Positions 10,691-21,131 of a stretch of 64,000 nt of DNA are shown piece by piece (position 1 is the stretch's first letter; each line of letters begins with the position of its first letter). This stretch comes from Diatrype stigma (taxonomy: Eukaryota > Ascomycota > Sordariomycetes > Xylariales > Diatrypaceae). Below the pieces are notes generated by a model, which was given only the letters and a program-made list of their open reading frames with translations, was not told the DNA's origin and searched no databases. The stretch is taken from the NCBI GenBank assembly GCA_022225965.2, contig JAKJXP020000158.1, positions 1 through 64,000 of the forward strand, given 5' to 3'. A program made the position numbers and the translations under genes.

Positions 10691-12540
10691 CTACTGGTTC
10701 TTAATAGCTTATTTATTCGTTTTGAATGTTTATTTTTAATTTAGGCTCGTAGGTCGATAATCTTTAAGATTTAGCGGCGTCCAGTTGCCGCTTTAATAAT
10801 ATACGCGTACCGTTTCGATAATAAATTACTCTTAAGATTGCCGGGCATTCGTATTTTAATAAGTATTTAATCGTCGGTTATTCGGTAACTTATTTTTAAT
10901 AGGTTTATAATTTCTTTTTGCTTATGCGTTTTTTTTCCTTTTGTTAGGTCTTAATATAACAATAATTGCAATATCGTTGCCGCTTTTTTGTCGTTTAGTT
11001 TTTTGTTTCGTTTATTATTGCGTTTTTATTTTCGTCGTCGTTTTTTTTCGTTTCTTATTGTCCGTTTGTTTTTATTTAATCGCCGCTTTATCGCTTTCTA
11101 TTTGCCGCCGAAATGTCGTTTCGTAAAGAGATTTTAAGCTTATAACTATTCGATAATTCCTTCGATTAAAAAAGCAATTACGCGTTCGTTAATAACGGCA
11201 ATACGTAATTCGATTAATACGAATTCGGCAAACCGTGCCGCTATTGTATGGGGCTTTTTTATTTAAATGCCCGAATTCGTTACGTAATATCGTTTATTAT
11301 CGGCAACGGTTTAATTTGCGTTTATTACCGGCAAAACCGCAAAAAATGCTTAACGATAAGTATTAATTCTTTATTTATTCGGTTGCTTATTAATTAACGC
11401 TTAAATACCGACCGCTTTTCGAAAAATGGCTTAAGCTATTCTGAAATTTGCCGAAAATATCGACCTCGAATCGGAAACGTTCCTGGTTACGTCGACGGTT
11501 ACGCTTCATTCGTACGCCGGCCGGAAAGCGACCCGCGAAATGGGTCGTTACATAGTCTTATTAAAAGCTATATGCTTTATTTTTCGGACTACGTACCTAA
11601 AAAAAAACGCGTCGTTTTCGGTGCTTTTAAAGAAAAACGGACGGCGATTACCGCCGCCGAGACTTAATTTATATGCCGATTAATGGCGTTATAATTTAAA
11701 TACTAACTAAATTAAAACGCAAAGGTATCTATAAATTTCGACGTTATCCGTTACCGATTAAAAACGATTTAACTATCGTACGATCGCCGTTAAATGGTTT
11801 ATATTAAACTATAAACGGCGTTATAACGAATTAAGAACCGTACGTAACGTTATCGCCTTTTAATCGATATGAAATCGGCGTTTTAAATCCGAAAAAAGCA
11901 TGGAATAATGCGCCGTTTTATTTAAAACGATTTAGTTATTGCTGCTATAACCGTTAACGAAATGGCCTTTTGCGACCTTACGGTTCGGAATAATCGCTTT
12001 CGTTTTGCTTTCGCGACATCCGGTCGCCGATTCGGTGCCTTAATTTCGATTCGTCGCTTTCGCTTTGGCCCTTCGGTTACGCCAATTTCGGCCCTACGGC
12101 CGTCGGCTGCTTTTTCGCCGGTCGCCAGCCTTTCGCCTTTCGTTAGCCCTTCGCCTGCCGCCAACCTTCCGCCTGTCGCCGACCCTGCGCCCGCCGCCGA
12201 CCCCGCGCCCGCCGCCGACTAGGACGACGACAACGCATAAATCGATTCCGACGGTTCGCCGACGGATATAAAGATCGATTTTAATTAAGTACTAACTTTG
12301 TTTTTTTTATATGGCTTATTAATAAAGCGCCGAATTTAAATCCGGAAATAATAGGTTTAATTCTTATTACGGTTAACTTTTGGTCGGCGTTTGCTTATCG
12401 TTTAAACGTCGTTTGAATCCTTTTTTTTTTATAAAAGGCGTTTTATTTTCGTTTTCGTTTTTCCTTTTTTATGTTTTCCTTTGTGTTTACGTATCGTCGC
12501 CGGAAGGCCCGATAAGGTAAGAGATATTTTGTTTTGCGGT
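10691..12540. other. Unassigned 1.8-kb region between pol and 3' LTR of Gypsy-1
   Basis: Chromoviruses usually end shortly after the chromodomain; here a long extra region follows. I find no known domain on the minus strand. On the plus strand open pieces occur at 11426-11668 (FAENIDLESETFLV... with a basic second half) and 11908-12290 (MRRF..., then a P/A-rich stretch with three PAADPAPAAD-like repeats and an acidic DDDNA tail). Homologous plus-strand frames with the same start codons exist in Gypsy-2 at 26963 and 27444. This could be an antisense ORF or chance; the two good pieces are in different frames. Confidence 0.5.
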
Positions 12541-12550
12541 TATTTTGCGG

Positions 12551-12833
12551 GTATTTAAACGGTTTCCGATCGATTTGCGACGAATCTAAATCGTTAAAGT
12601 ACTTAAGGCTTTTTTTATTTTATAAATATTCAAACGGATTCCGCCCGATTTGCGGTAAATTTAAGCCATTAAAGTATTTAAGGCTTTATGTTTTATAAGT
12701 ATTTAAACGGGCTTTATTCGATTTGCAATAAATTTAAGCCGCTAAAATGCTTAAGGCTTTATGTTTTATAAGTATTTAAACGGATTTTGCCCGATTTGCG
12801 ACGAATCGGAGCCGTTAAAGTATTTAAAGCCGA
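12551..12833. repeat. Four tandem 73-75-bp repeats in Gypsy-1
   Basis: Units start with GTATTTAAACGG at about 12551, 12625, 12699 and 12772. Each contains a CGATTTGCGACGAAT-like block and an AAAGTATTTAAGGCTTT block. Unit lengths of 73-75 are not multiples of three, so the array is more likely non-coding than a protein repeat. A three-unit degenerate version is at 28187-28400 in Gypsy-2. Confidence 0.8.
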
Positions 12834-12869
12834 ATTAATTAATTATTTTTATTTATCGTTTTATTTTTT

Positions 12870-14350
12870 ATATGTTTTGCGTATTTTTTTTTTCGTAACG
12901 CGCCAGTATTTGCTAAATATTAATAAAATGCTTTTTTGGTTTTTAGGTATTATATTCGATAAGCCATTTTTTTTATTTAATAAGGAATTTCTTCGGCTTT
13001 CGGTTATTATAATAACGGATAATATCCTTTATTATTTACTTTTTTTGTTTATTTTTAAGATCTAATAATGCCGATTACTTAAAACCTTTACGACGATTAT
13101 ATTACGGCTTTAAAAAGGATACGGAAAATACGTCGTAAATGCGTTAATATTTTGCAAATAGCTTAATTCGATACGCTTATGTTTTTATTCGTTCGGCGAC
13201 CCGTATCCGAATATACGTCGGTACCAGCTTTATTTCTTTTTTAAATTTAAAGTTTTTTATGAATAACGTTACCGTTTAATCCTTTTTAAATTTTATAAAT
13301 ATATAACGCTTGTTATAATGTTTTTTTTAAGTCGCCGTCGCCTTTTCTAATAAACGCGCATTCGTCGCCGGATTTTTTCCGTTTTATTTAAACGGTTTTT
13401 AATTCCTTATACCTAAAGTTATAGCCGTTTGGATATCCATTTTATTATATAAGAGTAATAACCGTATAACGCTTTAAAAAGCGAATATTCCGTAAATGCA
13501 TTGCGGTAATTATTATAGCTAAATTCGGCTTTATAAAGGATTTTGATTTAATTACTTTGCTTTGCGTCGCAATATTTTCGGAAATACTTTTTTAAAAATT
13601 GATTTATGCGTTTTATTTGGCCGTTCGTTTACGGGTAATACGCCGTTAACAATCGGCGCTTAATTTTCCGTATATCGCAAAGCTTTTTTTAAAACTTGTT
13701 AATTAATAATTTATTTTTATCGCTAACGATGCCTTTAAGCGATTCGAATCGACATTTCATTTTTTGATATAAAACTTCCGTTAATTCGATGGCCGTAAAT
13801 GTTTTTAACGTAAATATAAATAATGCCATTTTCGTAAATTTATTTACGATAACCAAGATAACATTATAACTAATCCTATCGTTTTTTAGGCTTATCGAAA
13901 AGCCCGTAATAAAATCCATATTAATTTCTTAAAACGGCTGATTCGGTAACGGCAGGAACTATAAGATACCGTAAGGCTTATGCCTGGATTTTATGGTTCC
14001 TTAATATGTCGGATACGATTCGACGTACGCTTGGACGTCGGTTGCCATGTTTTTTTAATGGAATTTCCGTCCCAGGAGCTTTATGGTCCGCTGGCCCCTT
14101 ATATGGCTTGCTTTTAGGTCGTTATGGTATTAATGTATTAATTGCTATTGTAAGGCAAATTAGGCCGGAATTATTAGCCTGTTCTTAAAGAAAAGAACGT
14201 CGTATTCGTTTAAGCGATAGCCGCCCCGGATATCGGGTCGTTAGCGAGCGGTTTCCGTTAGGATTTACAGGTTTAAATTCTTTTTTTGTAATTCCTTAAT
14301 TTATTCGTAAAATTGCCGGAACGCTTTTAGGATTTAAGCATTTTCCTTTT
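12870..14350 (-). pseudogene. Gypsy-1 integrase with C-terminal chromodomain
   Basis: Minus-strand 13919-13689 is open and reads MDFITGFSISL...YNVILVIVNKFTKMALF...IVSDKNKLLINKF, the integrase catalytic core. The first D of D-D-35-E is in MDFITG and the second in SD(K/R). Downstream pieces resemble the core end and the GPF/Y-type region. At about 12997-12947 it reads PKKFLIK then stop, KKWLIEYNT, then KPKKHF: the chromodomain signature F-L-V-K-W-K-G-W-x-x-x-x-x-T-W-E-P with both tryptophans lost to stops or replaced. Chromodomains steer integration to heterochromatin. Many stops. Confidence 0.82.
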
Positions 14351-14849
14351 TCGTTAAGGCCTTTGTTAACGGCGGAAATACGGTTTGCAGGGATAGCTCG
14401 GTTTTTGTTTGGTCGTTTTTAAATTCCGACCTTTCGAAATTCCGACGTTCGAAAATCTCGTTTTCGTTGGTTCTTTACGTTTTTTTTACGGCACGTATTA
14501 ATACAGCTACGTAATGGAACTTTCCCGGTATTTGCCAGCCATTTAAGGCCCATTTTTGCTATAGCATTAAATAAGGGTTTTCTTTAATTTTAGTCCTTAC
14601 GGTCGTTACTTGGGCGGCGGTTATTTTGTGCTCGGTCGGAAATTCAACGGTGAGCGAATTTTGTGCTGCCCTAAATATTTATTTTATTCGGAAATAATTA
14701 GGATATTTATAATTCCAATTCGTTAATACCTGTTTTATTTCGATTAATAACTTTTTTTAAAGTAAAGCTTTTTTATTAACGTAAATAATATATTATTAAA
14801 ATAAATCGGTTTTAATATATAATCCGGTTACCGATTAAATTCGTTAATT

Positions 14850-16300
14850 AAATTTATAATTCCTAGTTTATGCTATAAATTAAAATCGAATTGGAATAAC
14901 CGGTATATTTAACGGGCCAACCTATTTCGGAGATTCTTTGCCGGAACGTCGATAATTCTTCGTAAAGCTTTATAGTTTATAAGTACGGAAAACTTTTATT
15001 CGGTTCCCTTTAAAAAGTGGCGCCAATGTTTTAAATTTTCGATTATAATTAAGAATTCCTATTAATCCGTTTCTTATTGCGTTTCGGTATTTCTAAGCTT
15101 TTGCAACCAAAAAGCAACAGGTTTTCATTTATTATTATGCAATTAGGATAAAATTCCGGAAATCGCCTTTAAGAATGCATTCGTTTTTATTTTTATTTTT
15201 TTGATATGGTCCTAATATCGAAGCATGGTTGCCGATTAAAAGGCGCCCTATAGCTTTATAAAAGCCGCTTTCGCCTCGTTTGGCCATTAAAAGGTTCGTT
15301 GCCGCGCCTTTTTCTTTAAAAGCGCTATAATCGGCGCGGTAATTTTGGAATAATCAAGTATAAACTTTTTATAAAAATTAATAAATCCCATAAATACCTA
15401 AATATTTCGAATCAATTTAAAATACGGCTATTGCTATATAACGGTAATTTTGTTCGGATTTATTTTAATTCCGTCGGTATTTATAATGAACCCTAAAAAC
15501 GAAATCTCCTTTTGGAAAAACTCGTATTTAAATAACTTTGCGAATAACTGGTATTTTCGTAAACGTTCGTGAACCAATCGGAAATGCGTCGCATATTCCT
15601 TTTTATTTTCCGAAAAAATAATAATATTATTCAGGTATATTATGCAAATTTTATCCATTAATTCGGCCAGGGCTTTATATATATAGGCCTAAAAAATAAC
15701 CGAGGCATTCGTTAGCTTAAACGGCATAATAATATATTTAAATTATTCGTAACGCATACGGAAAGCAATTTTTTATTCGTTGCCCTTTTTAATGCGAATC
15801 TTATAATAAACATTCTTTAAATTAAGCTTAATAAAGACCTTAATAAAGCCTAATCGGCCTATAATTTTCGAAATTAAAAGCAAAAAGTAACGGTTTTTAA
15901 CCGTTACTTTATTTAGCGCCTTATAGTTTACATATAAACGGAACGCGCCTTTTTTTTTGGAACAAATAATATCGGAATTGTAATTTCGGATTTAAATTCT
16001 TAAATGCGCCTTATTATTAAGTATTTTTTTAAATACGCTTTAAGCTTTTTTCGCTAAGGTTTCGACGTAAGGTAAATCGGACCCGTAATAGGAAATGGTT
16101 ATTTTGGTATAAAGTTAATGGCGTGTTTTGCTTGTTTTAAAATTAAATAGGCTTTCGTTTTTTTTTCGGAATATACATTCTCGAAGTTTTTTAAGCAGTT
16201 TAATAATACGACCGTTTTTTCGGCGCTGTTTTTGCCGAATTTAGGAATGTTTTAATCGTTTTTAAGTCCGATTAAATTTATTTAATAAGCCGGTTTATTT
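14850..16300 (-). pseudogene. Gypsy-1 reverse transcriptase and RNase H remnant
   Basis: An open minus-strand piece at 15658-15434 reads ICIIYLNNIIIFSENKKEYATHFRLVHERLRKYQLFAK (given in pieces: YLNN at 15637-15626, then FSENKKEYATHF) and FLGFIINTDGI. These are the Y-L-D-D active site, with both Asp codons GAT mutated to AAT, and the F-L-G-x-x-x-x-x-x-G-I block. Just upstream, MPFRLTNASVIF matches M-P-F-G-L-x-N-A-P-x-T-F. The polymerase is dead by active-site mutation as well as by stops. Confidence 0.82.
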
Positions 16301-18225
16301 ACGAAGGCAAATTCGGTTAATTCTTTGCCGTCGATCTTTTTTAAACCGCTAAATGTTTATCGATAAGTAATCGTTTTTAATACCATCCTTAGTCGCCTAT
16401 ATTAAAACGGAACAAAAAAAAGGTTAACCGTTTTGCGGTTACGACGAATCGTAAAAAATAGCTGGTAAAATTTTCGTTTTTTTCCTGCTGCGTTTATTAT
16501 TTTTACGTCGAATTCGTATATTTCGTAGCACTTAATAAAGACGCTATTGGTTTTTAATAATTTCGATTATGTAACGGCAACTGGTCGAAGCTTTTTTTTA
16601 ACGAAACGCCGGTTTATTGTATTAATTTAGGCCTTTATATTTATATTAATCCTTATCGTAACAAGCGTCGCGCCTTTTTTCGGAAATACGGTCGCGGCTT
16701 TTCGAAACGGCGGATTTATGTCGACCGTACGTAAAAGCTTTGCCGAAATAAGCTATACGTAAGCGCTTATTTCGGTAGGCCATTTTTCGATTCCGAGTTA
16801 ATATTGGAGTCGTCGTATTAGATAAGGTTTTGGACGGCTACGGAAGGGGTAGCTTTAAGTACGCCCGGCGGCGCCTTTTCGTTTTTTGGTCGGAATAAAA
16901 GCTCCGAATGCTTTTTTTTTTACAGGCGGTAATTCGGTGCTCCTTTTTTTCGTAATTTCAATACGTTACTGGTGGCCTTTTTCGTTTTTATTACCGGACC
17001 GACTTATTACGGTCGGAATTTATTCGGCATTTAAAGTTTTCTTATTAATTACTTTTGTTTCGCTTTTTTTAGGCGTTAGGCGTTTTAATATTAAGCATTT
17101 TATTTTTTTTAAACTTTAGGAAAGCGTTATTATACGGCCGTTTATTTTTGCGTTGTTTTGTTTTTAAGACCTAGCTTTTGTACCAGGCTTATTGGATTTA
17201 ATTAGCATTCGTTATTATAACGAAGGGCTGCTTTAATGCAACCTTTTGTTTTAATATTTTCGTTTTTAATATAAGCTGTAAACGGTAATAAAAATAATGC
17301 GTTAAATGCGGGTTTTTTTATTAAAAATTCAATTCCGGCTTTTTTACGTTAGCTTAATAAGTTCGTTACATAATAAAAAACTTTATTAGCGATTCGTTGC
17401 TTTAACGTGAATTTTCGAACGCATTTCGGAACGTACGCATTACGTATTCGGGATTTATATATCCCTTTTTAACGAAAAACCATAGATATTCGAACGCCGT
17501 TTTAACGACGCTTTTCTTTATGTTATTGCAATACGATTACTATTTAACCTAAAGGTCGTTTTTTATGCGGCTTATAATTTAATATATATATATTGTTTTA
17601 ATTTATTTTAATCTTTCGATGGCGTTAATTTCGATAATAAAAATAATCCATTTTTTTTTCTATATCGTGAACCGTTCGTTAAGCATTCGGCCTGGATATT
17701 TCGGAAATTTATCGTTTCGTAAGGTTTTATTCGTATATTATGCGATAACGAAAGCAATTAATTTTTTTCGCTTTATTTTATTTTTCGCAATTTGTTCGGC
17801 ACATAAGTTCCGTTTTTTCTCGTTTTAAATACGCTTCGCCTTTAATTCGATTAATAATCGGGCAATTTTCTGGCTCGTAACGAAAGCAGGATCGTCCATA
17901 ATACGATCCGGTAACGATTGGTCGCCGACCGCGCATACGGAAGTACTTTCGGAATTTCCGTAGCTTAAGGAATTCTCGCGTACCGGGCTCCCTTCGTCGT
18001 TTTAACGTTGGGCGGTCGCTAGCGGTTTTCCTTTGTCTTACAAAGTGGCGGATGTCGCTTTTCCGTTTTCGTCGCTCGTACGCCGCTTCTCGCCCGATTC
18101 GGCGGCGATTTAACGCTAAGGATCTTCTTTTATATCGTCCGTTATAGCCGTTTTACTTCGGAAGTTACGGCTGGCTTTATTCGTATTAATTATTGCGTTA
18201 AATATCGAATAAAGAATTAAAAAAT
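16301..18225 (-). pseudogene. Gypsy-1 gag/protease region (by position)
   Basis: This lies between the 5' LTR (18226-18437) and RT, where gag and protease belong. I could not read a convincing zinc knuckle or D-S/T-G protease motif, so the assignment rests on position and on collinearity with 31840-33762 of Gypsy-2. Plus-strand open frames at 16886 and 17619 are T-rich antisense shadows. Confidence 0.5.
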
Positions 18226-18437
18226 TATAAAAATATAAATGGCTAAACGCTAATAACGTAATGACTAAATATAAACGAAGCTATTTCAAGAAAAAGGTAT
18301 ATAAAATTACTTTTAACTACAGTTCCTAAAAATATGCAGAATTCTCCTTATGGGCCCTAGCCCTTAATGCGGCGCTTAGTCGCCGATTACGTGCCGCTTA
18401 CATAACAAGCCCCCTAAACGAAAGCCATACCTTTATA
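18226..18437 (-). repeat. Gypsy-1 5' LTR
   Basis: 212 bp. It holds the less mutated version of the CTCCTTATGGGCCCTAGCCC block. A primer-binding site could not be identified next to it. Confidence 0.88.
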
Positions 18438-18959
18438 TTTATATCGTAAAGATCTTTTAAAATAAAGAATGTTTTATATCGAATATATAATATAATTCCT
18501 TAAATACGATTTTATATAACTTATTTCATATTTGATTTATTTATTAATAATTTCGTATAAAAAATATCGAATATAAAATAAATCATATTTTATTCGTTTT
18601 TATGAATTTATATATAAGTGTTATATAAAAGATTCTTTATTTTATACGATATATAAATACATTATAAGCTTATAATTATAAGCCTTAAGTTTTAAAATTT
18701 AAAAATTACGCTTTAGTTTTTAGTCTTTTTTTAGTTATTAATTAACTAATTAAATTTATTCCTTAGTTAGTCCGACCCCGAATTAAAACTAACTTAGTTA
18801 TTCCAGGCCCGGATTAAAATAAAGAAAGTTAGTCCGGGTTCGGATTAAAACTAATTAGTTAGTTAATAACTAAAAACGGACTAAAAACTAAGAAATAATT
18901 TTATAATCCTGCCGATTATGTAATATTTTTCGTTATTACTTAACGCTAATAATGCGATC

Positions 18960-20480
18960 GCTTTCGATTTTATTACGTTCCAATAAAGAATTTCGATTTT
19001 TATTATAAATTATTCGATAGAATATTTTTTGCATATTATTTAACGGTTACTAGCGTTTCGTTAACGACGCGTATGCGCTGCTTTTCCGTTAAATAAGCAT
19101 TAATACTTTTGGAACTTTTGGCCTATTTTTTTAATTCTAATGGGCGTCTTTTTTAGGCGTTCTTTTTCGTGGATTCAGTATATTTCTCTTTTAAATCGCC
19201 GATTAAACGTATAAATTATATAGGCTTATTTATTAATTCAGTTCCGTTCCTGTTTATTTCGAACTGCCGTAATTTATATATATAAGCGTTTCTTATTTGC
19301 TTGCATTATTTAATAATTAGTTTTTAACTTCGGAATTATGTTATATATTTGCCGTTATAATTTACGTATTTATTTAAACTGCTATTTTTTAATACCGGAC
19401 ATTTCTTTTTGCCTTTTTCGTAAATAACGTTAACGCAACGTTTATATTGCTTTTGCTTAATATAATGCGCCGTAATATGTCCGTATTTGTAATATCCGTA
19501 ATATAAACGAATAATAACGTTTTTATAAAACGGTTCGTATTCGAATATTTAGGCTTTTTACATTAAGCCGTTTTTATATAGCTATTATATCGCCTTAAAC
19601 TTATTAATTCCTATTATTAATATGGCGTATTTTATTTCTTTATTTCGTATAAATACTGGTATTACCTTATTAATCGTTAAAACGTTTTTTTAATTCCTTA
19701 ATAAATTCTTTTTTTATGCGTAAGCATTTTTATAATTTTTATTTAATAAGTTTTTTCCGATAATTATAAATAATTTATTAAAACGCTTCGTTCGCGTATC
19801 GAATGCCATATGGATTTAGCCTTTTTTTGTTTTGTATTTTATTACCGTTTCTTTAAACGTAAGCATTACGTTACCGTTACGTAAGCGACGCATTATTATC
19901 GCTTTTTCCGTAATTAAAGCGAAATTAATTGTTTATTATATTCATTAATATTCGTAATTTAAATTCGTTCGCGAGATTTTTTGCTTTAATAACCTTTTTT
20001 CGGTTCCGTTTAGTTGGAATTATTAGCTTCGGTTTTTACGCGTTATCGCTCTTTATATCGCCCCTTATTATAACGATCCAAAACGCGTTGCCTTATTTGC
20101 TTATCGTTTTATTGCTTTATAGCTTGTTTTCGATAATTTTCTCGATATTATAAACGGTATTTTTAAGGTGTTTAAGCGTAACTGGTGCATCGGATTCGCA
20201 TTGGTTGCAGTTTGTGTTTATTTCGTTACAGGCGTCGATAATCTTATTAATAATTTCCATTATATCTTTTTTTAACATAATAAAGTCGGCTAATTTTCTT
20301 TTTCATTTAGCAATTGCCTTCATTTTGTTATTCCTTTTGTTTTCGCTTTATTATAGCTACTGCTGCGCTATTATTATATTCCGTCCGGCGTTAGGATAAT
20401 ATTACCTTTAAGCAAGTTCAGCGATTTCTTTATTTACCGCTATCGGGTATTTATGAATACTATTCAGCTGCGCCATCGTT
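18960..20480 (-). pseudogene. LINE-B ORF1 (Gag-like, zinc knuckles) remnant
   Basis: On the minus strand near 19540-19400 a frame reads LYYGYYKYGHITAHYI followed by RCVNVIYEKGKKKCPVL. This is what two CCHC knuckles (C-x2-C-x4-H-x4-C) look like after TGC to TAC/TAT changes, with the spacing kept. Zinc-knuckle ORF1 proteins bind LINE RNA. Open plus-strand frames at 19929 and 20205 are T-rich antisense shadows and are not annotated. Confidence 0.65.
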
Positions 20481-20654
20481 ACGTAATCGATATAATAACG
20501 CAATTAAAATAAACTAATAATAACGATTTCGAATCTAATATTAGATTTTATGAAAGTCGTAATTTGGTAAAGTTATTCGAGATTTTTCCTTTTTCTTTTA
20601 TATAATATATTTTAGATTCCATTTTGCTTAAAAAATAAGTAATAAACAATAATA

Positions 20655-20860
20655 AAACTTTAAAAGAAAATAACTACTTATCGGAAAAATAAAAACCCCT
20701 TTCCTATATTAAACCTTAATACGTTCGCATTTTATTTCGTGTCCTGCCTTTAATACTTTAGCCGTTTTATATATTAAATAATGTTAGCATTTATATGAAC
20801 TTAGTTATCTTATAGGTTTATTTAAATGTAAAGATTTATCATTATTATTATTATTAATAA
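20655..20860 (+). mobile_element. LINE-A 3' end, first of a tandem pair
   Basis: From GAAAATAACTACTTATCGG through AATACGTTCGCATTTTATTT and a CCGTTTTATATATT block to a (ATT)n tail at 20835-20858. It matches the 3' UTR of the full LINE-A (60540-60793) but lacks the CCCCTTTCGG portion. It is severely 5'-truncated. Confidence 0.68.
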
Positions 20861-21131
20861 ACGATATCAGAGTTTCGAAGGGAAATAACTATTCGTCGAA
20901 AAAAGAAACTTTCTTATATTAAATCCTAATACGTTCGTACTTTATTTTAAACCTTATGAATGCCTTTAATATTTTAGCCGTTCCATATATTATATAATAT
21001 TAATACTTATATAAACTTAAGTATCTTATAAAACCACTATATATCCCCTTTGGAAATAGTTATATATAATTAAATAAATAATTAAATACGTTTATTCGAA
21101 CGAAAAAATTCATTATTATTATTATTATTAT
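20861..21131 (+). mobile_element. LINE-A 3' end, second of a tandem pair
   Basis: Repeats the same 3' UTR, including the CCCCTTTGGAAATAG portion missing from the first copy, and ends in CATTATTATTATTATTATTATAA. Head-to-tail 3' ends could come from insertion into a pre-existing tail or from an aberrant reverse-transcription event. Confidence 0.7.

Larger units (their letters stand above)
10462..18437 (-). mobile_element. Gypsy-1: full-length chromodomain Ty3/Gypsy element, 7976 bp
   Basis: Two LTRs of about 212 bp begin (minus strand) at TGTAAAGG-like ends and are flanked by the 5-bp duplication TTCAT (10457-10461) and TTTAT (18438-18442), differing by one C/T transition. Minus-strand order is LTR, gag region, RT-RNase H, integrase, chromodomain, tandem repeats, an unassigned 1.8-kb region, LTR. 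RT before integrase identifies Ty3/Gypsy; the chromodomain places it among chromoviruses. All frames are broken. A sister copy lies at 25992-33975. Confidence 0.92.
10221..18911. mobile_element. hAT-type MITE (copy D), complete, interrupted by Gypsy-1
   Basis: The left end is CAGGGTTGTGATATAG and the right end is TATAATCCTG (from CACAACCCTG). Flanks GCGATTAT (10213-10220) and CCGATTAT (18912-18919) agree at 7 of 8 positions, consistent with an 8-bp hAT target duplication. Excising Gypsy-1 and its 5-bp duplication leaves 710 bp, identical in length to MITE C. It inserted into LINE-B. Confidence 0.85.
7331..20560 (-). mobile_element. LINE-B, near-complete, split by MITE D and Gypsy-1
   Basis: Removing 10221-18911 leaves about 4.5 kb that reads, on the minus strand, ORF1 with zinc knuckles (20.5-19 kb), an endonuclease block (about 9.9 kb) and reverse transcriptase (about 9-8 kb). 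That is the standard order for a non-LTR retrotransposon. It is related to, but clearly distinct from, LINE-A. RIP has filled every frame with stops. The 3' boundary at about 7331 and 5' boundary at about 20560 are estimates; no target duplication was found. Confidence 0.7.

Noticed and set aside
11922..12164. 80-codon minus-strand frame rich in K/R/E
   Set aside because: It overlaps the P/A-rich plus-strand frame on the opposite strand; both come from a GC-rich, CpG-rich block. Neither can be called a gene without a consensus.
14006..14188. Plus-strand frame MSDTIRRTLGRRLPCFF...
   Set aside because: Antisense of the Gypsy-1 integrase zinc-binding region; the same stretch in Gypsy-2 (29590-29770) is not open.
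18200..18225. Primer-binding site for Gypsy-1
   Set aside because: No TGG-type tRNA 3' complement next to the 5' LTR in either Gypsy-1 or Gypsy-2; RIP or a different priming mode may explain this, but nothing can be claimed.
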